A stretch of 64,000 nt of DNA from the NCBI GenBank assembly GCA_964594985.1, contig CAZQNQ010000001.1:1-64000 (forward strand). Reading direction: 5' to 3'. Source of the stretch: JADLHS01 sp964594985. Its GTDB lineage: Bacteria; Verrucomicrobiota; Verrucomicrobiia; Limisphaerales; JADLHS01. The translations under genes were made by a program, and so were the position numbers. The notes under the pieces were generated by a model that saw nothing but the letters and a program-made list of their open reading frames with translations, did not search any database and was not told where the DNA came from. Positions 43,101 to 51,662 of the stretch are shown piece after piece (the stretch's first letter is position 1; each line of letters begins with the position of its first letter).

Positions 43101-43779
43101 CCGTGCCTTTCCCCCCAACGCTCACGGTTGATTCGATGTGAACACGTTGCAGTGAAATCGCCGGGACATAAACCAGACTGACGTGGCGATAAAGACCGCC
43201 GTAACGGATGAAGTCGCTTAGGTCGGAAGGAATTGTCTCCGCATCGCGGGAATTATCACAAAGCACCGCCAGCGGCACCGCGCCTTTGCTGATTTCATTC
43301 GTCGCCGCGCGCCGGGCCGCATCCGTGATGTCCATCTCCCACTCGTCGTAACCACCGACGTGCCCGCCAACCTTTTCAAGTCCGACGAACACCTCTGACT
43401 TTTGGCCTGCGCCGTCAAAGTGCAGAATTGTCCGCCCGTTTGGAAAGGGATTCACCAGCTTCAGCCGCGTGCGATACCACCCCGGGCCTTGGTAATAGCG
43501 CGCATCAGGTTCGACCGAATCACGATCGTTGAAACAATGCGGCAATGTCACCGAGGTCCACTCGACGTTGTCGGTGGCTTTGTCCCCGCGCCAGATTTCC
43601 CAGGCGCTGCCCAGACTGCCACGATAATGTTCCCAGCCAGAAGCCAGCCGGGTGATGTTCGTTGCCGCAGTCGCGCTGGCAGCGATCAAAACGAATCCCG
43701 CCAGCAGGATTGCGACACGCCGGCAGGATGAATTGTGTCGCCCGCGGCGTAATGGCGGGATTGAAGATATTGACGTCAT
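40150..43779 (-). CDS. glycoside hydrolase family 2 fused to alginate-lyase-like domain
   Basis: 1209 residues with a signal peptide (RRVAILLAGFVLIAASATAA). Residues about 50-820 are a GH2 beta-glycosidase: jelly-roll, two immunoglobulin-like domains and a barrel with acid/base in ALGNENAW and nucleophile in FHAEWGGD. Residues about 830-1209 match the alginate-lyase (PF05426) helical fold, with NNHSVAFFVQIAAFA holding the expected Asn-His and PYAYSIFQLDNMA further on. One chain would thus trim a beta-linked sugar and eliminate at uronic acids. The ATG at 43779 was chosen; the frame runs on to 43869 through a hairpin. The stop is coupled by ATGA to GH105. Confidence 0.86.
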   Translation of the reverse strand: MTSISSIPPLRRGRHNSSCRRVAILLAGFVLIAASATAATNITRLASGWEHYRGSLGSAWEIWRGDKATDNVEWTSVTLPHCFNDRDSVEPDARYYQGPGWYRTRLKLVNPFPNGRTILHFDGAGQKSEVFVGLEKVGGHVGGYDEWEMDITDAARRAATNEISKGAVPLAVLCDNSRDAETIPSDLSDFIRYGGLYRHVSLVYVPAISLQRVHIESTVSVGGKGTVKVRARFYNPTQLSDKAELTVTIRDPGGKVIHVSTRPGLSSSGTVEIAGCEVASPLLWAPKTTQLYHCSVKLKSPHGEQELSERFGFRSFEWVKHGPFKLNGEKLLLRGTHYHEDHTGVGAAVPDDVVRRTFQQIKDMGANFVRLGHYQQAPLVLELCDELGLLVWEEIPWCRGGLGGERYRQQGRDMLRAMIDQHYNHPSVIIWALGNENAWPGDFERFETNAIRSFMAELNTLSHQLDPSRKTAIRHGDFCKDLVDVYSPSIWAGWYSGRYPEYRNSIERAIKSVPHFFHAEWGGDSHAGRYAEDPELFIKEVVTGRGTAEVGSAYKQTGGRARASKDGDWSESYMANLFDWHLMVQEQMTNLTGAAQWIFKDFATPLRPENPVPRVNQKGVVERDGTPKDGYYIFQSYWAEKPMIRIFGHAWETRWGNVDESKEIKVFSNCREVELFVNGISAGVRQRNLTNFPAAGLHWSVRLKEGQNSLRAVGKHDGREVVDELSFGYQTTPWDKPARLTFKQIGQTNGAVLVEARASDKNGVACLDAANIVRFGLTGDGQLLDNLGTATGSRVVQLANGRARISVRLTGAKAIASVISEGLPTEFLELNQSKGGNGRLALNVGAIDRERILRAADQALQLDPPFIAKHRAKLSAGGANDFYSNGDYHWPDLTKPDGLPYINRDGETNPGNFNEHRQAMRQMRDAVAALAAAYKITGEDRYVTRAVALLRVFFLDPATRMNPHLQFAQAVPGRNTGRSWGIIDGLHLAEVPPAIAAMESSPAFPPEVVTGLKQWFQAMTDWMMTSEPGRMEAAAKNNHSVAFFVQIAAFAKFTSDEARLAECRRQFKKVFVPNQMAVDGGFPLELKRTKPYAYSIFQLDNMAILCQVLSIPGDNLWNFELTDRRGMRRAMEYLHPFLADKTRWPLPPDAQAWDGWPARQPSLLFAGLAFGETKYLDLWKNLPADPADPEVQRNIAITQPVLWLPHLDL

Positions 43780-43827
43780 GGCGCGCGTGCTGATGGCTTG
43801 TTCCTTAATCTGAGATTCTTCGCGCGC

Positions 43828-43857
43828 AAAAGCATCCCCCTTTGGAGGGATGCTTTT
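43828..43857. promoter_or_regulatory. ATCCCTC hairpin, copy 2, between divergent genes
   Basis: AAAAGCATCCC at 43828-43838 pairs with GGGATGCTTTT at 43847-43857. It lies 48 bases upstream of the GH2 fusion start (minus strand) and 27 bases upstream of the beta-helix protein start (plus strand). It is the longest stem of the five copies. Confidence 0.55.
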
Positions 43858-43884
43858 GGGCAGAAACATGATTTAATCCGGACA

Positions 43885-46746
43885 GTGATCCTGAAGATTT
43901 GCGCTCAAGTTGCCGGCCTGGTGTCGTTAACAGTCGCAGTATTTTGTCCAACCACCGCGCTGGCTTGGCGCAGCACGTTGTATCCAGCCAACTGGCAACC
44001 ATCAGGTGCGCCGGCGGCAAACTTTGAAACCGACAAGTTGATCCAGGATTTTTCCTACGCGGGCTATAAAACGGGAGGCGAAGCATTGCCCGTCGTGGTT
44101 GGACCGATCTTCAACGTCATGTTGCCGCCCTATAATGCGGACAACACCGGCACAATTGACGCCACCGCCGCGATTCAATCCGCCATCAACGCCGCGCAAG
44201 CCGCTGGTGGGGGCGTGGTGTTGCTTCCCGCCGGGAATTACTCCGTCCGCCCGCAAGGCGCGAACAGCTACGCGCTCCAGATCACCGCCGCAAATGTCGT
44301 CCTGCGCGGCGCAGGCATCGGCACAACGTTCCTGCTCAATACGAGCACCAGCATGCGCAGCAAAAGCATCATTCTCATCAGCGGACCTTCGGCGGCCGGA
44401 TTTTATTCCAGCGGTGCGGCGAGCACGGCCATCAGTCAGAATTTGCCCGGGCCGACATTGGAGATTCCCGTCGCCAGCACCAACGGATTCGCAACCGGAC
44501 AATGGGTGGTGGTGCGCGCCGATTGCACGGATGCGTGGGTCACGGAGCATAACGAGCCCGGTTGGATTGGTTACGGCAATCAACTGCGCGGGGTGGCGTA
44601 TTTTCGGCGTGTGACCGGCATTTCTGCCAAGGCCATCAGCATCAATGCCCCGACGCGTTACTACTTGAAGACCCGCGATAATGCCCGGGTGGTTCGGTTG
44701 AGTTCCGGACCGCTGTTGAATTGCGGGTTGGAGAACTTTTCCATCGGGAATTTGCAGCACAACGGCACCGGGTGGACCGAGGATGATTACAACGTGGCCG
44801 GCACGGGTGGTTACGATACGCATGATTCATTTGCCATTCGGGTCATTCGCGCCCGGGATTCCTGGGTGCGCAACGTGGCCACGTTCCAACCCGCCGGCAA
44901 CACCAACACCTGTCATCTGCTCAGCAACGGCATCCTGCTCAGCGAGTGTTCGCAAATCACGCTGACCAATTGTCATTTTCAACGCTCGCAATACGGCGGC
45001 GCGGGCGGCAACGGCTACATGTACCGGCTGCAGAACGTCAACGAGTGCCTGTTGGACAACTGCCAATCCACTTTCACGCGACATGGATTCGTCATCTCGC
45101 ACATGGGAGCGTCCGGAAATGTGTTTCACGAATGCGTTGATAAAGACAGTGGCCGGCAAACGGGCAACACCGGCGCGCAAGGCACCGCCGGCGCGAACAG
45201 CGATCATCACATGCACTTCAGCCACGCCAATCTGGTGGACGCTTGCACCGGCGATGGCAGCGGTTGGGAAGCCCGCTATCGCCCTTACGGCAGCGCGCCG
45301 CTGCACAATCTCACGGCGGCGCACAGTGTTTACTGGAACACCCGCGGCAGCGGCAGCGGCCCCGGTTACGTTGTTCAAACGGAACAGAGTCGTTACGGCT
45401 ACGCCATCGGCACGCGCGGCACGCGCACCGGCGTATCGCTCTCGACTTACGGCGGAACGAAATGTGTCCCGCCTGATCATGTTGAGGGCGTTGGCCTCGG
45501 CGACACGCTTGAACCTTTCTCGCTTTATGCCGATCAGTTGAACCGGCGTCTGCATCGTCCGCACGTTATGCTGCCCGGCAGCATTCGATTGGGTTTCCCC
45601 ACCAACAGCCTCCGCTTGCAGCCCATTGTGCAAATCGGGGGGCTGATTGTTACGAACGGTTTTATTGCCGAATGGCGGACTGTTTCCGCTCCCGGCCCGG
45701 TGTTGTTCTCCAGCACGAATGTCATTGATCCGGTGGTGACATTTGCGGATCGCGGCACGAATGAACTGGAGGTTATTGTCACGGCCAACGGTCAGCAAGC
45801 CAGCGCCCGTGTCACCGTTCTGTTGGCATGGGATTCCGCACCGGCAACCGAAACCCTGACTCCGGAAGCTGACACTTACTTGCGCGATGGCAGTTATGGC
45901 GATGACAATTACGGAACGCAAACGGTCTTGCAGATAAAGAAAAACACCGTGGCCGGCTTTAGTCGGCGCGCGTTTCTGCGATTCAATTTGATGAATGCAA
46001 CGCTCCCGGTTTTCGACCGGGCTTACCTGCAATTGGCTTCCCCGGCACCGCCCGCACCGGGCACCGGGCCGACGTTGCAGTTGCTTTTCGTAACCAACGA
46101 CGTCTGGGCGGAAACGGCGCTGAGTTGGAACTCGCAACCGCCGCTGGGCCAAGTCATCACCAACTGGCCGATGTCGAGCACCGGCACTGATCAAGTAGAT
46201 GTCACCACGGCGGCATTGAACGAGGCAACCAACGACGGCCAATTGAGCCTGAGTCTGCAGATTTTCAGTCCGTTCTCGGATTCGGTTTATTCGTTCAGTT
46301 CACGCGAAGCAGCGGAAAGTGTCCGCCCCCGGCTGGTGCTGGAACAGTCGGACGCTTCGGTGGCTTTCACCGATTGGATCGCCGGCTTTCCGAATCTGGC
46401 CGCAACCGATCCGGGCGCGAACCCCGATGGCGACCGGCTGACGAATGCCGAGGAGTTCCTGTTTGTCCGCAATCCCGCGCAGGCAGACGGCGCTTCAACC
46501 CTGGCACCAGACCTCGTTCCGGGCGGCATCCGTTTGCGCTTTCCGCAACGCAAACATTTGCCGCCGGGATTCTATTACGTAATCGAAACCACCCCGTCTT
46601 TGTCGCTCGCAAACTGGCAACCGGCACAGGGTGTGGAGTTCTCCCACACGGACAACCCGGACGAAACGGTGACAATGACCGCGTTTATTCCCATCGTCGG
46701 CTCCCTGCCTGGGTTCTATCGTTTGCGCATCGTGATCAGTTCATAA
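43885..46746 (+). CDS. secreted parallel beta-helix protein (pectate-lyase-3-like) with DNRLRE domain
   Basis: 953 residues with a signal peptide ending TTALA. The N-terminal half is a right-handed beta-helix opened by IDATAAIQSAINAAQAAGGG and VVLLPAGNYSV, the pectate-lyase-3/GH28-like start, with many short Asn/Gly turns up to about residue 530. Residues about 650-820 form a DNRLRE-type domain (EADTYLRDGSYGDDNYGTQ, RRAFLRFNL, RPRLVLE), often an adhesion or carbohydrate module. A dockerin-like D-x-DGD-x-LTNAEE turn follows at about 845-865, then a verrucomicrobial tail. The GTG at 43885 was chosen because it gives a proper signal peptide. It is probably a pectin-active lyase or hydrolase; catalytic residues are not certain. 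Confidence 0.75.
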   Translation: MILKICAQVAGLVSLTVAVFCPTTALAWRSTLYPANWQPSGAPAANFETDKLIQDFSYAGYKTGGEALPVVVGPIFNVMLPPYNADNTGTIDATAAIQSAINAAQAAGGGVVLLPAGNYSVRPQGANSYALQITAANVVLRGAGIGTTFLLNTSTSMRSKSIILISGPSAAGFYSSGAASTAISQNLPGPTLEIPVASTNGFATGQWVVVRADCTDAWVTEHNEPGWIGYGNQLRGVAYFRRVTGISAKAISINAPTRYYLKTRDNARVVRLSSGPLLNCGLENFSIGNLQHNGTGWTEDDYNVAGTGGYDTHDSFAIRVIRARDSWVRNVATFQPAGNTNTCHLLSNGILLSECSQITLTNCHFQRSQYGGAGGNGYMYRLQNVNECLLDNCQSTFTRHGFVISHMGASGNVFHECVDKDSGRQTGNTGAQGTAGANSDHHMHFSHANLVDACTGDGSGWEARYRPYGSAPLHNLTAAHSVYWNTRGSGSGPGYVVQTEQSRYGYAIGTRGTRTGVSLSTYGGTKCVPPDHVEGVGLGDTLEPFSLYADQLNRRLHRPHVMLPGSIRLGFPTNSLRLQPIVQIGGLIVTNGFIAEWRTVSAPGPVLFSSTNVIDPVVTFADRGTNELEVIVTANGQQASARVTVLLAWDSAPATETLTPEADTYLRDGSYGDDNYGTQTVLQIKKNTVAGFSRRAFLRFNLMNATLPVFDRAYLQLASPAPPAPGTGPTLQLLFVTNDVWAETALSWNSQPPLGQVITNWPMSSTGTDQVDVTTAALNEATNDGQLSLSLQIFSPFSDSVYSFSSREAAESVRPRLVLEQSDASVAFTDWIAGFPNLAATDPGANPDGDRLTNAEEFLFVRNPAQADGASTLAPDLVPGGIRLRFPQRKHLPPGFYYVIETTPSLSLANWQPAQGVEFSHTDNPDETVTMTAFIPIVGSLPGFYRLRIVISS

Positions 46747-46762
46747 CGGCTTCCGGATGGAA

Positions 46763-46782
46763 ACTCCCTCGAAAGAGGGATG
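46763..46782 (+). promoter_or_regulatory. ATCCCTC hairpin, copy 3
   Basis: ACTCCCTC, loop GAAA, GAGGGATG. It lies 88 bases upstream of the first pseudopilin start and 16 bases after the stop of the beta-helix gene, so it could also act at the 3' end of that transcript. Confidence 0.5.
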
Positions 46783-46870
46783 CTGGGTTTCGAGAATTGC
46801 TCATCATGAAGGGAATCACTGCGCGTCCCTTACACCTGATCCGTCGGGGAGGGGATGCGCGTGAGTCACA

Positions 46871-47650
46871 ATGAAACTCGAAACTCCGACACCTCAAAAA
46901 GCCTTTTGTGTGAAAATGAACCGGACTCCGCTCGCTTTCACGCTCATTGAATTGCTCGTCGTCATTGCCATCATTGCCATTCTGGCCGCGATGCTTTTGC
47001 CGGCTCTGTCGCGCGCCAAAGCGAAGGCCAAACGCATCCAGTGTCTGAATAATCTGAAACAACTGGGCATCGGCGTGAACATTTATGCGGTAGATAACAA
47101 TGACCGGATTTTTGCCCCCCGGCAGGTGGGCGGCGTCCCCGTCCGGTACAACCTTCACGCCTTGAATGATGACGCGGCCACGCAATCCAAATCGGTCGCG
47201 CTGGATCCCACCAAAACGAACGCCGCTTCCATCTGGGTCTGCCCCGAATTCAACGGCGGGCTTGCCAGCTATAATGCCACCACCATCCCGCCCCAGTGGC
47301 AGGTTGGTTATCAATACCTGGGAGGTGTGACGCTGTGGTTTAATTCCCAAGGCACTTTCGAATCGCGCAGCCCGGTGAAACTGGGCGGTTCCAAGCCCGG
47401 CTGGGTCCTGGCCGCGGAGGATATTTTTTACAATGGCTCCACCTGGTCCGCAGTTCATCGGCGGCCCGGAACCGGGTTTCCCGCCGGAGGCAATCACTTG
47501 TTGGTGGATGGCTCCGTCTCGTGGATCAAAGTGGAGAAGTTATACAGGATCACCACTTACGACACCGTCAGCCGCCAATGGTATTTTTATCAAGACGACC
47601 TTTCATCAATCCCGCCGGGACAACTGGCTGCGTTGAAATTTACTCCGTGA
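46871..47650 (+). CDS. pseudopilin-like protein with prepilin leader 1
   Basis: 259 residues. The prepilin leader ends LAFTLIELLVVIAIIAILAA, where cleavage before Phe and the Glu at +5 are canonical, followed by MLLPALSRAKAKAKRIQCLN. The C-terminal domain has the H-x-L-L-V-DGS element (GGNHLLVDGSVSWIKVEKLY) that marks the large Planctomycetes/Verrucomicrobia pseudopilin families. Such proteins are thought to be assembled by type II secretion/type IV pilus machinery; individual roles are unknown. It lies directly after the beta-helix gene and before a second pseudopilin. The ATG at 46871 is used; an internal ATG at residue 16 is possible. Confidence 0.85.
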   Translation: MKLETPTPQKAFCVKMNRTPLAFTLIELLVVIAIIAILAAMLLPALSRAKAKAKRIQCLNNLKQLGIGVNIYAVDNNDRIFAPRQVGGVPVRYNLHALNDDAATQSKSVALDPTKTNAASIWVCPEFNGGLASYNATTIPPQWQVGYQYLGGVTLWFNSQGTFESRSPVKLGGSKPGWVLAAEDIFYNGSTWSAVHRRPGTGFPAGGNHLLVDGSVSWIKVEKLYRITTYDTVSRQWYFYQDDLSSIPPGQLAALKFTP

Positions 47651-47689
47651 CGCGAATCCGAGCCGGCCGCCCCGGCAATGGATCGCGGT

Positions 47690-47710
47690 AATCCCCCCAA
47701 AGAGGGATGG
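47690..47710 (+). promoter_or_regulatory. ATCCCTC hairpin, copy 4
   Basis: ATCCCCC, loop CAAA, GAGGGATGG. It lies 39 bases upstream of the second pseudopilin start. The stem is weaker than in other copies, but the right arm and flank (AAAGAGGGATG) are identical to copy 3. Confidence 0.45.
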
Positions 47711-47749
47711 CAGAAAAACCACTCCTGTTAGTCTCTCGCCAGACACCCT

Positions 47750-48619
47750 ATGAACTCCACCCGCTGGCCGTTGAACCCATCGCAACGTTTCCCGCAGTCG
47801 GCTCGAACCGCCTTCACCCTGATCGAACTGCTCGTCGTCATTGCCATCATTGCCATTTTGGCAGCGCTGCTGTTGCCCGCATTATCTTCCGCGAAGGAAA
47901 AAGCCAAACGGACCACTTGCGTAAATCATCTGCGTCAAATCGGGATCGGGCTGGCATTATACACTTCGGACAACAGCGAACTCATGCCGCCCTGTCAATG
48001 GCCGGAAACCGACACGATGAATTCTGATGCGACCTACGATGCTTATAGCGGGAGCCTCAATGCCACCGGCGCCAAAAACTTGGGTTACTTGTATGAAGCC
48101 AGAATGATTTCCAATGCCAAGATTTTTTACTGCTTGAGCGGCACCACGGCCAAGGGCGTTGGCACCGTCGGTTTTTACGCATCCGAACGAACTTATGAGA
48201 ATTACTCGAGCAACGGCAAATGGCCGGCGTTCTACCCAGGTGATGGGACCGCAAGAGTGCGGATCGGTTACACCTATTTCCCGCAATCCGGAACAAAAGT
48301 ACTGGCAATCCGGGCCATTCCTTCCAAGCCCGCCTTTACTCCGCCTGGGATGGCCCGCAAATCCGTCGAACTGACTTCAAAGTATTCGATCACAACCGAC
48401 TTGGTTTATCGGATGGATATGATCACCCATCGGGCAGGTTTCAAGAAGGGATTGGGATTGAATGCCCTCTTTGGCGACATGCATGTTAAATTTCAACGTG
48501 ACCCAGCCTTCTTTGATCCGGTCAACGTGTGGAATGGCACCGAGAATGGCCAGACCGGAGGCGGCATTGAAGACGAAGGCAATAACTTCCGTTGGCTTAT
48601 GATGTCGTTCCGACCGTAG
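47750..48619 (+). CDS. pseudopilin-like protein with prepilin leader 2
   Basis: 289 residues. The leader is TAFTLIELLVVIAIIAILAA, followed by LLLPALSSAKEKAKRTTCVN and LRQIGIGLALYTSDN, the conserved start of the pseudopilin family. The C-terminal domain contains LGLNALFGDMHVKFQRDP, corresponding to the H-x9-DG region with Gly-Asp in place of Asp-Gly. ATG start. It is a paralogue of the preceding gene, 99 bp apart with a hairpin in between, so the two may be separately regulated although on the same strand. Confidence 0.85.
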   Translation: MNSTRWPLNPSQRFPQSARTAFTLIELLVVIAIIAILAALLLPALSSAKEKAKRTTCVNHLRQIGIGLALYTSDNSELMPPCQWPETDTMNSDATYDAYSGSLNATGAKNLGYLYEARMISNAKIFYCLSGTTAKGVGTVGFYASERTYENYSSNGKWPAFYPGDGTARVRIGYTYFPQSGTKVLAIRAIPSKPAFTPPGMARKSVELTSKYSITTDLVYRMDMITHRAGFKKGLGLNALFGDMHVKFQRDPAFFDPVNVWNGTENGQTGGGIEDEGNNFRWLMMSFRP

Positions 48620-48737
48620 CCGGGACGCAAGTCTTGGCTGAAAATGATTCTGAAATGAACATCCCGGGGTCCGGCAATCCGAGTCGTTTTGATGCTTGGC
48701 TTTCGCGCCATCGTGTAACAGTGTTGCTTTGTCACCT

Positions 48738-51017
48738 ATGAGCAGATTCGAGCCAGCGCGACAATGCATTCCAGCAATCAATGCGGCTCCGGGGCTTTGC
48801 CGCTATCAGCCATTCCGGGCTTTTATTCTGCTCCTCTGCCTGGTTGCCATGGCCTGCTGTCCGCGAATGGAGGCGGCTGAACTATTGACCAACGCCACAC
48901 AAGTTTTGTCGCTATCGGCTGAACGCGCGAAGGAAAAATTGCCGGTTCAGATCAGGGGCGTCGTCACCGCCGCCGAACCGACTTGGGGAGGAAAGTTTTT
49001 CATCCAGGATGAAACCAGCGGTGTTTTTGTGGGTAACTCGGCCAGCGGCCGGCCCGAAACAGGCGACATCCTGGAGGTCGGCGGCGTCACTCATCCCGGA
49101 GCTTATGCGCCGATCATCACCAGTGCAAAGTGGATAAAAGTTGGCACGGCGCCGCTTCCAGCGCCACGCAAAGTGCCGATTGAACAGATCATGTCCGGCG
49201 CGGAGGACGGGCAGCGCGTGGAAGTTGTGGGGATTGTTCGCGCCATAACTCCGGGCAAAACCAACTCGGATCTGGTGCTTGTCTCAGGCGGATATCGTTT
49301 GCACGCCTTTCCGAAAACGCCCAAGGGCATTGACCCCATGAGTCTTGTGGGGGCAAAAGTGCGGATTCGCGGCACGGCCGCAGCGTCGTTCAACGCGACG
49401 TTGCGCCACATGATTTCCGTGATCTTGTTTGTGCCGCAGGCTTCGGATTTTATCGTGGAAAAAACCGAAGCGGTAAACCCATTTTCAGAACCCGCTTTGC
49501 CGCTCAACAGCATTGCCCAGTATCGTCAGGATCTGGTTCCGGGCAAACGCGTGCATGTCCGCGGCACCGTCATTCTGCAACGGCCCGGCGAGGATATTTT
49601 CCTCAAGGACGAAACCGGTGGCTTGCACGTCCGCAGTCAACTGCTGGAATCGTTTGCGATTGGCGAAGTCGTCGAGGCGGTGGGGTTTCCCGATTTCGAC
49701 CACTTTCTCCCGGTGCTGGAGGATGCCGTGTTTCGCCGCACCACCCAGCGGAAGGAGCCGGTGCCGCCCAATCGGGTGGTCGGGGCGGACATTCAAGCCG
49801 GACTGCATCATGCCGATCTGGTCACGCTTTCCGCCAAATTGCTGGATCGTAGTTTTCAACGCGGCCGCCCGCGTGGGGACGGCGGGAACTGGTCGCGGAC
49901 CGTGTTGATGTTGCAACACGATGATCTGGTGTTCACGGCGGAAACGGAAACGCCCCAGAAAGACACGGCGTTGGCGGATATCCCGATTGGCAGCACGATT
50001 GAAGTCACGGGCGTTTGCTTCACCGAAGGCGGCGAAGATAAAAAGCTCAAGTCGCTGCTAATGTTGTTGCCGGATGGCGGCAGCTTTCGCTTGTTGGAGA
50101 AACCCAGCTGGCTGACCCCGCAAAGATTGTTGATCGGCTTGGGCCTGGTTTTGATTGTGGCCATCGGGGCGGTGGTCTGGACGGTGATGGTTTCCAAACG
50201 CAACATCGTGCTCCGCGAACTGGTGCGCGAAAAAGAAAAAGCCCAGACGGAATTGCAGCAAGCGCACGACCTGCTCGAAGAGCGTGTGAAGGAACGCACG
50301 GCCCAATTGAAATTTCAGATCACGGCCCGCAAGGAATCGGAGCTGCAGTACAAAGCCATCTTGTCAGAACGGACGCGGCTGGCGCAGGAGCTTCACGACA
50401 CCCTGGAACAAACGCTGACTGGCATCGCACTGCAACTGGATACTTCGGCAAAACTTTCCCAGGCCCGGCCCGACAGCGCCAACCGCCATCTCGGACTCGC
50501 GCGCGAACTCGTCGCGCAAGGTCAGGTGGATGTGCGCCGGTCGGTCTGGGATTTGCGGTCGCGGGCACTGGAACAATTCGATCTGCCGGGCGCTTTGATC
50601 ACCAGCGCCAAACAACTGACGAACGGCACGGACATCCACCTGGATGTCACCGCCAAAGGCCGGGTGCGACCGCTCCCGGAAACCGTCGAAGAAAACCTGC
50701 TCCGCATCGCCCAGGAAGCGATGACCAATGTGATCAAGCATTCGCGCGCCACTCATGCGGAAATCGAAATTGATTACGGCCCGCAAACCGTGATGCTGCG
50801 AATCAAGGATAACGGCTGCGGGTTTGACTTGACCAAACATTCAGGACCAGACGAAGGCCACTTTGGCTTGCTCGGCATTTCGGAACGGGCCAAACGCTTG
50901 GGCGCACAGTTGGCCTTTGAAAGCGAAGCCGGCAAAGGAACTTTGATCGTCATTCAAGTGGCGCTGGATCAACAGCCGCTCCTCAACGGAAACCACGTTG
51001 CCCCAATCACCGAATGA
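48738..51017 (+). CDS. NarL-type sensor histidine kinase with repeated extracytoplasmic domains
   Basis: 759 residues. A signal/anchor (FRAFILLLCLVAMACCPR) precedes an exported sensor of about 420 residues in which the same beta-rich unit occurs twice: VQIRGVVTAAEPTWGGKFFI-QDET and VHVRGTVILQRPGEDIFLKD-ETGG. A transmembrane helix (about 463-485) and a coiled coil lead to a HisKA_3 domain with phospho-acceptor His553 (LAQELHDTLEQTLTG) and an HATPase domain (NLLRIAQEAMTNVIKHSRAT, DNGCGFD, FGLLGISERAKRLGA). It overlaps the response regulator by ATGA. The ligand is unknown; the location suggests it may sense a polysaccharide-related cue. Confidence 0.9.
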   Translation: MSRFEPARQCIPAINAAPGLCRYQPFRAFILLLCLVAMACCPRMEAAELLTNATQVLSLSAERAKEKLPVQIRGVVTAAEPTWGGKFFIQDETSGVFVGNSASGRPETGDILEVGGVTHPGAYAPIITSAKWIKVGTAPLPAPRKVPIEQIMSGAEDGQRVEVVGIVRAITPGKTNSDLVLVSGGYRLHAFPKTPKGIDPMSLVGAKVRIRGTAAASFNATLRHMISVILFVPQASDFIVEKTEAVNPFSEPALPLNSIAQYRQDLVPGKRVHVRGTVILQRPGEDIFLKDETGGLHVRSQLLESFAIGEVVEAVGFPDFDHFLPVLEDAVFRRTTQRKEPVPPNRVVGADIQAGLHHADLVTLSAKLLDRSFQRGRPRGDGGNWSRTVLMLQHDDLVFTAETETPQKDTALADIPIGSTIEVTGVCFTEGGEDKKLKSLLMLLPDGGSFRLLEKPSWLTPQRLLIGLGLVLIVAIGAVVWTVMVSKRNIVLRELVREKEKAQTELQQAHDLLEERVKERTAQLKFQITARKESELQYKAILSERTRLAQELHDTLEQTLTGIALQLDTSAKLSQARPDSANRHLGLARELVAQGQVDVRRSVWDLRSRALEQFDLPGALITSAKQLTNGTDIHLDVTAKGRVRPLPETVEENLLRIAQEAMTNVIKHSRATHAEIEIDYGPQTVMLRIKDNGCGFDLTKHSGPDEGHFGLLGISERAKRLGAQLAFESEAGKGTLIVIQVALDQQPLLNGNHVAPITE

Positions 51018-51646
51018 AGGAAGCCCGTCGTATCCGCGTGATCGTGGCCGACGACCATTATGTCGTACGCATGGGTTTGATCGCTTTGGTCAACACCGAA
51101 CCGGACATGGAGGTCGTGGGCGAAGCCGCCGATGGCAATCAGGCCGTGGAAATATTTCAGCGGACCAATCCCAATCTCGTGCTGATGGATTTGCGGATGC
51201 CGGTAAAAGACGGCATCGCCGCGACCCGGGAAATTCGCGCTCAACACCCTCACGCCCGGGTTCTGATGCTGACCACGTACGACGGCGACACGGACATCCA
51301 TCGCGCCATCGAAGCAGGCGCCCAGGGTTACGTGCTGAAAAATTCCACCGGGGACAAACTGATCCCTGCCCTGCGGGCGGTCGCCGCCGGCGAGAAATGG
51401 ATTCCCAAGGAAATCGCCAGCCGGCTTGCCGCGCGCAAACTGTTTGAGGAACTGACCCCGCGCGAATTACAGGTGTTGCAGGAGATGTCGAAGGGCCTCG
51501 CGAACAAGGAAATTGGGGACGTGCTGAAAATCACGGAACACACCGTGAAGGATCATTTGAAAAACATACTTGGCAAATTGCGCGTGGCGGATCGCACCGA
51601 AGCGGTCACGGTCGCATTGCAACGCGGCATCATTCAGTTGCCGTGA
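51014..51646 (+). CDS. NarL/FixJ-family response regulator
   Basis: 210 residues. Receiver domain at 1-125 with the acidic pair VADDH, phospho-acceptor Asp59 in LVLMDLRMP, and Lys in GYVLKNSTG. The C-terminal LuxR-type helix-turn-helix is LTPRELQVLQEMSKGLANKE followed by IGDVLKITEHTVKDHLKNIL. The ATG overlaps the kinase stop (ATGA), so the two form a coupled two-component pair. It is probably a transcription activator of genes nearby or of polysaccharide use; target sites are not established. Confidence 0.95.
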   Translation: MKEARRIRVIVADDHYVVRMGLIALVNTEPDMEVVGEAADGNQAVEIFQRTNPNLVLMDLRMPVKDGIAATREIRAQHPHARVLMLTTYDGDTDIHRAIEAGAQGYVLKNSTGDKLIPALRAVAAGEKWIPKEIASRLAARKLFEELTPRELQVLQEMSKGLANKEIGDVLKITEHTVKDHLKNILGKLRVADRTEAVTVALQRGIIQLP

Positions 51647-51662
51647 CTCTGTTCTGTCCGGC

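Noticed and set aside
44827..46242. 471-codon minus-strand frame opposite the beta-helix protein
   Set aside because: Antisense of a protein with a signal peptide and known domains; the translation has no family features.
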